Assembly (NCBI GenBank): GCA_008000375.1
Contig: SMOI01000372.1
Span: 1-29,525 of the forward strand
Direction: 5' to 3'
Source: Poteriospumella lacustris
Taxonomy: Eukaryota; Sar; Chrysophyceae; Chromulinales; Dinobryaceae
Length of the DNA: 29,525 nt
The notes beneath the pieces were generated by a model that saw nothing but the letters and a program-made list of their open reading frames with translations, was not told the origin of the DNA and made no database searches. Below are positions 18,618 through 27,600 of this stretch, one piece after another. Numbering within the stretch: the first letter of the stretch is position 1; each line of letters opens with the position of its first letter. The position numbers were made by a program, and so were the translations under genes.

Positions 18618-21600
18618 GCTGCACGTCGCGAGACAGTCGCTTCGAGACGGCGAATGCGACGTCGCCGTCGTCGCGTCGGCGGACCTGGTCTTGTCTCCGT
18701 TCTCCTTGCAGGTACTGCCGCTCCCACTCCGCCTCTCTGCGTTGTTCCGTCGCTAATCGCGGGGCTCCTCTTCCACAGCTGCGAGAGGCGTCGCAAATGC
18801 TGAGCGCCAAGGGGGTGAACCGGTCCTTCGGCGAGGGCGCCGACGGCTACGTCCGCGGCGAAGGCTGCGTCGCTCTCGTTGTGGGCGCGCCCAGACACTT
18901 CTCGACCGATCAGCAGCTTTATGCGAAGCTACTGGCCTCGGCGGTCAACCAAGACGGGCGATCCGCGTCCTTCACGGCTCCCAACGGACAGGCGCAGCAG
19001 GACTGCATCGTGTCCGCGTTGAACGAGAGCGCGTTGTCGCCGCGGGCGGTGACGTTCGTGGAGGCTCACGGGACGGGCACCGCCTTGGGAGACCCCATCG
19101 AGGTGTCCGCGTTGTGCGAGATCTTCCTGCGGCGAGGCGAGCGCGATGCGCCGCTGCTGGTGGGCTCCGTCAAGAGCAACATGGGCCATTTGGAGGGGGC
19201 CGCCGGCCTGGCCGGGGCGTTGAAGTGCCTGATGAGCCTGCGTCACCACCGACTGCCCCCCACCTTGCACGCCGAGCCCCTGAACGCGCTGGTGACCGAG
19301 ACGATCCGCAAGTACGACGCCAGCGGGCGACTGGTGGCCTTCCCGCGCGAGGCGACGTCTCTCCCCGACGGCGCCATCTGCGGGGTGTCGTCCTTCGGCT
19401 CCGGCGGCACCAACGCCCACGTCCTCTTCCAAGGCGTGGCGCTCGCGTCGCCGCAGACCTCCGTCGCGTCCTCGCGGTCTCTGACCCCGCTGGGACGCAC
19501 GCCGCTGTACTCGCCGAAGCGTCCCGGTCTCCCCGCGGCGACGACGGAGAAGTCTCCGACGCTGCTGCTGTTCGCCGGGCAGGGCCGCTTCCGCCTGAGG
19601 GAGTACCAGCAGCACTTCCACCGATCCGCCGCGTTCAGAGACGTCGTGCACGAGTTGGTGGCCGCCACGCCGACGCTGGGCGTGCTCGACAGCCTGCGCG
19701 CGCCCGGCGCCGTCGACGAGGACGTGTCGCCGCTGGTGCGGCAGCTGCTGCTCTTCGGGCTGCAGGTGTCGCAGTTCCGGACCTTCCTCAGCGCCGCAGC
19801 GGCCGACGACGACTGGATCCCCGCCGGCCATTCGTTCGGCGAGTTCGCCGTCGCGGTCGCAGCCGAGGCGATGACTGTTCCGGAGGCTGTGCGCCTCATC
19901 GCCGCTCGCGCGAACTTGTTGATGGCGGCGCGCGGTCGATTCCAGCAGCGATTCGGCATGGTGGCGCTGCGGGCGTCGCTGCAGCGAGTGGCTCCGGCGG
20001 TGGAGGCGACCAGCGGCATCTCCATCGGCGCGGTCAACGGCGCAGACTCCGTCGTCCTGTCCGGCGAACTGGCGCTGCTGCACCGATTCGCGCGCGAGAC
20101 GCTGAAGATCGAAGGCCGCCAGCTGGACGTCGATATTCCCTACCACAGCGCCCACCTCGCCGCGGTCGCAGACGAGTTCGCCGCCATCGTTGACGCGGCG
20201 TTCGCAGCGGAGGACAGACGCGCCGACCGCCGGTTCATTTCGTGCGTCGACGGCGCGGCGACGTCGGCGACGGCGTTGCTTCGCGGAGGCTACTGGCACC
20301 GACAGATGCTGTCCGCCGTGCGGCTGGACGCCATCGCGGAGGAGGCGGTCGTGCGGCGCGTGTCGCGCATCGTCGAGTTCGGCGTCGACGATTCGCTCGT
20401 GAAGATCCTCGGTCGGTCGCTGGCGGGAGGATCGCCCATTCAGCTGGTGGCGGCCGCTAAGCAGTCCGCGGCAGCAGCGAAGGGCGGCGTCTTCCACCCC
20501 AAATATCGCGCGGCGAGGCTGCCCTGGCGCCGAGGCGGCGGTCCGTCTGCGGCGACAGAGCGGCCGGCGACGGTCGTCGTCGACGATGACGACGCCGCAC
20601 CGGCGGACGCGGTCGCGGCGGTTCGGGTCATTTTGGCGGAGCACGCGTCCGCTGCGCGCAGCCCCGCGGACGTCCCTCTGGACGCGGCAGTGGCGGCGCT
20701 GGGCCTCGATTCGTTGGCGGCCGTCGCCGTGCGCAACGAGCTGGTCGCTCACTTCGGCTGCTCGGCGTTGAGCGTGGGCGACATTTTGCAGGCGCCCTCG
20801 GTCCGCGACCTGATCGGCAGCGTCCAGGCCGCGAGGACGGCGGTGGCGCGCCCGACAACCGCGGGCGACGCGGGCGACGTGGAACAGGCCGCCGTTCCCG
20901 CGTCGGCCCTGCAGCAGGCGATGCTGTTTCACTGTACCGCGCACTCGCAGCGCTCGTCGTTCCTGGAGACGTTCGTCTGGCGGGGCAGCGGCGCCCTTCG
21001 TGAGAGCGCCGTGCGCTCGGCGTGGGCGCAGATCGTCGCGCACTACCCCGTTCTCCACAGCGACTTCGACGCCCTCGCCCTCCCGGCGCCCACCCGAACG
21101 CGACGTGGCCGCGACCTGCGGACCGACTGGTTCTGCGCGGAGCCTTGCCCCGGAGAGCCGCGAGACCTGGAGCTGCAGCTGGCGCGAGTGGTGCGCGGCC
21201 ACCGCCGCGACCTGCTGCGGGTCTCCGGGGCGCCGCTGCTGAAGGTCGGCGTCGTGCGCCAGGGCGCCGCCTGGTTCCTGGTCGTCACCGTGCACCACCT
21301 GGTTGTCGACGGGACCAGCATGAGCCTGCTGCTGCGCGACTTCTGCTCGCTGTACGCGACGGAGACGGCCAGCGGCGCGCCGCTGCGAGCGCACCGGTTC
21401 CACGGCTCAACCGACTTCCAGTCGTTCGCGGACCACCAGGCGCGCGTCATCGCCGGCCGCGCGGACCCGGAGGTGCTGGCGCACTGGTCGGCGTGGTGCC
21501 AGCAGCTGGCGGCGACGAAGGGCCCTGGTCGCGGTGGACAGCTGCGCCTCTTCCCCATCGACCTCGACGACGACGACGTCGTCCGAGAGACGAGGCACTT

Positions 21601-24600
21601 CCCGCGCGGCTTCGAGCAGCTGCACCGGCTGGCCGAGAGGTGCGACGCGCCCATCAGCGCCGTCTTCCACGCGCTGTTCTCGATCTACGTCGTCACGCGC
21701 GTCGACTCCCTGCCCCACACGTTGGTGCGGCTGGACGCCGACGGCACGCACCACGTCTGCTACGGGTCGACGGTGCTGGGGCGGTCCTTCCCCTCCGCGA
21801 CGCCCTTCGCGCCGCACAAGGTCGTGGGTCCGCTGGTGAACTCGGTGCCCGTGCTGCGCCGCGTCTCGCTGGATCAGCAGCTGTCGGTCGTCGTCCAGCA
21901 GAGCCACCAGCAGCTGCAGGAGAGTTTGGCCTTCGGAGGGCTGCCGCTGTCGGCGATCCTGCAGCTGGCGCGACGCGAAGGCGTCGTCGGAGGCGGCGCG
22001 CAGCCGACGCTCTTCGACGTGCTCTTCGACTTTCAGCGGAACCACTGGGACCTGCGCCTCGACGAGGCCGGCGCGGTGCGCGCCGACTTCCACAGTCTGC
22101 TCGACCGCATCGGCTTCCCCTTGTCCATGCGCGTGCTGCAGGGCGCCGGCCCCGCCGGCGGGCCGTTCACCTTCGTCGCCACGTCCGAGACCAGCGCGTT
22201 CGGTCGGGCGGCGGTGAGAGACCTGCTGCACGGCTTCGTGTGGCTCGTGACGCAGCTGGACGAGCGCCTGGCGACTGGCGCTTGGCAGCTGGACGACGTG
22301 CGCGTGGCGGACGTGCTGGGCAGCCGGCCGCCCGTGCCGCTGGCCCCCCTCGACTGGATCGACCGATTCCCGCGCCGCGACGCCCCCGGCAGCAGTCCGC
22401 ACGCCGCCCTCGTCGCAGTTCGCGAGCGCTCCGCGGCGCAATGGCGTGCGGCGCTGTGTGCAGCGCTGTCTCGCTTCACCGCGAACCGCAGCTGTTTGCT
22501 GCGCGTCGCCGTCGACGCTCCGCTCGGCGACCGCCTCCTGCGCGGCGCCGCCGATTCGCTCGCAGAGTCGTCGCTCGCCACCGACGCGGTGCTTCTGCGC
22601 TACGTGCGCGAGGACGCAGACGCAGACGCGACGCAGGCGCTGCGGAAGATGCAGTGGCTGGAGCTCGCCGCCGCCGTCAACGCGGACACGCCCGCGCCGC
22701 TCTTCGTCGAGGCGCCGTCGCCGTCGGACGCGGTGCTGGCCTCGGAGGCGCGCCCGCTCGTGTTCTCGCTCGTCGCGTCGTCGCAGCAGCTGCACATCAG
22801 CGCGCTGCCGTCGGTCCCCTCGCAGACCTTCGCAGCGCTGCGTCGGATGCTGGAGGCGCCTGCGGCCGCGGCCGCGGGCGGTTGGCCGCCGCAGAGCAGC
22901 GCCGCGAGCTATTCGCCGCTGCCTCTCGCCGCGCCACGCCCCGACGAGTCTCTCAGCGAAACGGCTCTCACAGGGCCCGCACCGTCGCTCGTCGCCTGGT
23001 CCACGGCCCGCCGCGCTCTGACGCTGACTCGCGATGAGCTGGCGCGGCTGAGTCGCGCGACGGCTGCGCAGGTGATCGAGTCGTTTCCGGACGCGCAGAA
23101 GGCGGCGAGCGGCGAGCTGGTGGTGGCGGTGGTGATGGAGAAGGGCTGGGAGCAGGTGGTGGCGGCGCTGGCGGTTCTGCAGGCCGGCGGCGCGTATTTG
23201 CCGATCGACGCGCGGACGTGGCCGGAGCAGCGCGTGCGGCAGGTGCTGCTGCTGTCGGGCGCCAGCGCGGTGGTGGCGCAGCGCTCGATGGTGCGCGCGG
23301 GCGGGGCGCTGAGTTGGCTGCCGGACGTGGCGGCGTCGTGCGGCTTGGGGCTGGTGCTGCTGGGCGACGAGGACGTGTCCTCTGCGGCGAAGGCGGCGGT
23401 GGACGCGGCGGCGGAGTCGGTGGACCGGCGGCTGCGGCAGTGGCAGGAGCGCCGAGGCGGCGTGCAGCAGCTGGCGTACCTGATCTACACGTCGGGCTCG
23501 ACGGGCGTGCCGAAGGGGGTGCGCTGCCACCACCGCGGGGCGCTGAACACGATTCGCGATCTGAACGAGACGTTCGGCGTGGGCGAGGCCGATCGCGTGC
23601 TGGGCCTGTCGAGCCTGAGCTTCGACCTGTCGGTGTACGACATCTTCGGCATGTGGCAGGGCGGCGGCGCGTTGGTGCTGCCGTCGGCCAGCTCGGTGAG
23701 CCCTCCGGACCCGGAGCACTGGTACGAGCTGCTGGTCCAGGAGAAGGTGACCGTGTGGAACACGGTGCCGGCGTTCATGGAGCTGCTGGTGGCGCACTGC
23801 GAGTTCGAGGGCAAGCGCCTGCCCGCCGGTCTGCGGCTGGTGTTTCTGAGCGGCGACTGGATCCCGCTGACGCTGCCGGGCCGCATTCGCGCGCTGCAGC
23901 CGGCGGGCGCCTCGACGATTCGCATCGTGTCCATGGGCGGGGCGACGGAGGCGGCCATTTGGAGCAACCTGTACGAGCTGGAGGAGCGCGGGCTGCCCGA
24001 GGGGTGGCGCAGCGTGCCGTACGGGCGGCCCATGCGCAACCAGACGATGTACGTGCTGGACGACGCGCTGGAGCACTGCGCGGAGTGGGTTCCGGGCGTG
24101 CTGTACATCGGCGGCGTGGGCGTGGCGGACGGCTACCACCGCAACGAGGAGCGAAGTCGGCTGCAGTTCGTGACGCACCCGGTGACGGGCGAGGCGCTGT
24201 TCCGCACGGGCGACTTGGGTCGGCTGCGGCCGGGTGGGCTGTTGGAGATCTTGGGCCGCGAGGACCTGCAGGTGAAGGTGAACGGCTTCCGCATCGAGTT
24301 GGGGGAGATCGAGAAGGTGCTGCAGAGCCACGAGGCGGTGCAGGCGGCGGTGGTGTGTGTGCAGCAAGGGGCGCTGTGCGGCTTCGTGCTGCGGCGGCAG
24401 GGGGCGGGGTCGGCAGAGGGCGAGGACGCGTCGGAGAGGGCGCTGTTCGGCGAGCTGGAGGCGCTGTGTCGTGCGCAGCTGACGGAGTACATGGTGCCTC
24501 GCCACTGGGCCACGATCGCCGAACTGCCGCTGAGCGCGAACGGCAAAGTGGCGCGCGACAAGCTGCCGCTTCTGACGCAGATCGCTGCAGCTGCGGGCGA

Positions 24601-27600
24601 TGTGGACGCTGTGCCATCGTCGGAGGACGAGGGCGTGTCGGAGCGCTCCGCCATTCTGCGCTCCGCGTTCGCTGCGGTGTTCGGCGTGGCGCCGGAGACG
24701 CTGACGATGGCGTCGAACTTCTTCGCGCTGGGCGGCGACTCGCTGCGCTCGCTGCAGGTGGTGGCGCGCTGTCGCGCGGAGGGGCTCGTCGTGTCGGTGC
24801 CGCAGATCTTCGAGCACCAAACGCTCCGCGAGATCGGCGCCGCCTCGCAGCTCGCGATAGAGCGCGGACCGGTCGTGCTCGGGACGTCGACGGAGGGTCC
24901 CGCGGACGGGCGCAAGACCGAAGTGTCCAGCGCCATTTTCCACATCGCCGCGCCGTCGGTCGCGCTCGACGAGTACCCGCTCATCGGGATCAACAAGGCG
25001 CACTACGTGGGCCTGCACACCTCGTCCTTCTCGTCGGGCGGCCTCGCGCCGCAGATCTACTTCGAGTGGGTCTTCGACGGCGCCTCGTTCCCGTCGTCGT
25101 CGCCGGACGCCTCGTCGGTCAACGAGCTCGACGTGGCGGCGCTCGAGCGGGCGATCAACCGCTTCATCGAGCGGCACCGAACGTTCCAGAGCGTCGTCAC
25201 CGAGCGAGGGACGATGAAGCTGGTGACGCCGCCGCCGCGCTTCGCGCTGCAGGCGGTGCACCGCTTCGGCGGCAGCGAGGCCGACGCGCTGGCGCAGTTC
25301 TTGGCGACGCGGCAGGAGATGATGATTCGCGGCCCGTCGCCGTTCGAGTGGCCGCTGTTCGACATCCGCGTCACGGAGCTGTCGGCGGCGCAGTCGGCGA
25401 TCCACGTGGTCGTGTCGCTCTTCCTCCTCGACGCGATGAGCGACCTCATCTTCCGCCAGGAGCTGTCGGCGCTCTACCGCCGCGAGGTGGCGGGCCCGTC
25501 GGCGGCGACCGAGCAGCTGCTGCAGTGCGGCGAGGTGCAGTTCTCGCAGTACTCGCTGGCGATGGAGGCGCTGCTGCCGGCGACGGACGAGTACCGCCGC
25601 GCGAAGGACTACTGGTTCGGCCGCATCGACGACCTCCCGTCGGGACCGCGGCTGCCGCAGCTCGAGCAGTGGGAGCGAGACGCGCTGCAGCAGCGCGACG
25701 TCCAAGAGACCCGCTCGCAGGGCCGCTTCACCAATCGACACCGCTGGCTCACGCAGGCGGAGTACTCGCGTCTGCAGCGCAACTGCGCGACGCACGCGGT
25801 CACGACGCCGGCGGTTCTGCTGGCGGCCTACGCCCTGTCGCTGCGGCGGTTCAGCGCCAACAAGAGCTTCCTGCTCAACGTGCTGCTGTGTCTGCGGCAC
25901 CAGGTGCACCGCGACGTCAACAAAATGGTGGGCAACTGCTCGTCGACCGTGCTGTGCGCCGTCGCGCTGGAGAACAAGCGCGACGACGAGCTGTCGCTGC
26001 TCGACGTCGTGCGGCTGCTGTCGCGGGAACTGGCGCGCAACTTGGAGCACGCGGCGATGAGCGGCGTGGAGGTCATGCAGGAGCTCAACCGGCGCAGGGG
26101 CAACACCTTCCAGGCGGTGGCGCCCTTCATCTTCACGACGCCGATCGGCGTCGAGCGCGGCAACCAGCTGGTCGCCTCGCGCGACTGGATCTTCCAGGAG
26201 ACGTTCTTCTCCGAGCGCGTGCCGCACACCGCCTGCGTCAACGCGATCAAGGCCGACCCGTCTGGCACCGCGTGCGCGTCGATGGACTTTGTCGAGAACG
26301 TCTTCCCGAAGGACGTCGTGGCGGGGCTGTTCGACACGTACTCGGCGCTGCTGGACCTGCTGTGCTGCGAGCACAGCTCGCTGTGGACCAAGCCGCTGTC
26401 CGCGTCGCTGCCGCGCGCGACGACCGCACCGATCTACTCGACCGTGCGCCTCCCCGTGCCGGCCGCGACCGATACGCTCAACGTCAGTCCCGTGACCAGC
26501 AACGGCACGGCCCTCTCGGCGGTGGTGGCCGATGCGCCGTCGATGATGACGCTGACGCGCGATGAGCTGGCGCGGCTGAGTCACGCGACGGCTGCGCAGG
26601 TGATCGAGTCGTTTCCGGACGCGCAGAAGGCGGCGAGCGGCGAGCTGGTGGTGGCGGTGGTGATGGAGAAGGGCTGGGAGCAGGTGGTGGCGGCGCTGGC
26701 GGTTCTGCAGGCCGGCGGCGCGTATTTGCCGATCGACGCGCGGACGTGGCCGGAGCAGCGCGTGCGGCAGGTGCTGCTGCTGTCGGGCGCCAGCGCGGTG
26801 GTGGCGCAGCGCTCGATGGTGCGCGCGGGCGGGGCGCTGAGTTGGCTGCCGGACGTGGCGGCGTCGTGCGGCTTGGGGCTGGTGCTGCTGGGCGACGAGG
26901 ACGTGTCCTCTGCGGCGAAGGCGGCGGTGGACGCGGCGGCGGAGTCGGTGGACCGGCGGCTGCGGCAGTGGCAGGAGCGCCGAGGCGGCGTGCAGCAGCT
27001 GGCGTACCTGATCTACACGTCGGGCTCGACGGGCGTGCCGAAGGGGGTGCGCTGCCACCACCGCGGGGCGCTGAACACGATTCGCGATCTGAACGAGACG
27101 TTCGGCGTGGGCGAGGCCGATCGCGTGCTGGGCCTGTCGAGCCTGAGCTTCGACCTGTCGGTGTACGACATCTTCGGCATGTGGCAGGGCGGCGGCGCGT
27201 TGGTGCTGCCGTCGGCCAGCTCGGTGAGCCCTCCGGACCCGGAGCACTGGTACGAGCTGCTGGTCCAGGAGAAGGTGACCGTGTGGAACACGGTGCCGGC
27301 GTTCATGGAGCTGCTGGTGGCGCACTGCGAGTTCGAGGGCAAGCGCCTGCCCGCCGGTCTGCGGCTGGTGTTTCTGAGCGGCGACTGGATCCCGCTGACG
27401 CTGCCGGGCCGCATTCGCGCGCTGCAGCCGGCGGGCGCCTCGACGATTCGCATCGTGTCCATGGGCGGGGCGACGGAGGCGGCCATTTGGAGCAACCTGT
27501 ACGAGCTGGAGGAGCGCGGGCTGCCCGAGGGGTGGCGCAGCGTGCCGTACGGGCGGCCCATGCGCAACCAGACGATGTACGTGCTGGACGACGCGCTGGA

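Noticed and set aside
18191-18778. An alternative start for the second megasynthase exon as an independent gene
   Set aside because: The stretch 18191-18778 in that frame is Arg/Ser-rich nonsense, while the other frame encodes the first half of the KS. Splicing at 18711/18779 joins the two halves of one KS perfectly.
23218-26565. A long plus-strand open frame overlapping A1 and Cy
   Set aside because: Ala/Gly/Arg-rich shadow frame lacking any motif; the in-phase frame carries all NRPS motifs.
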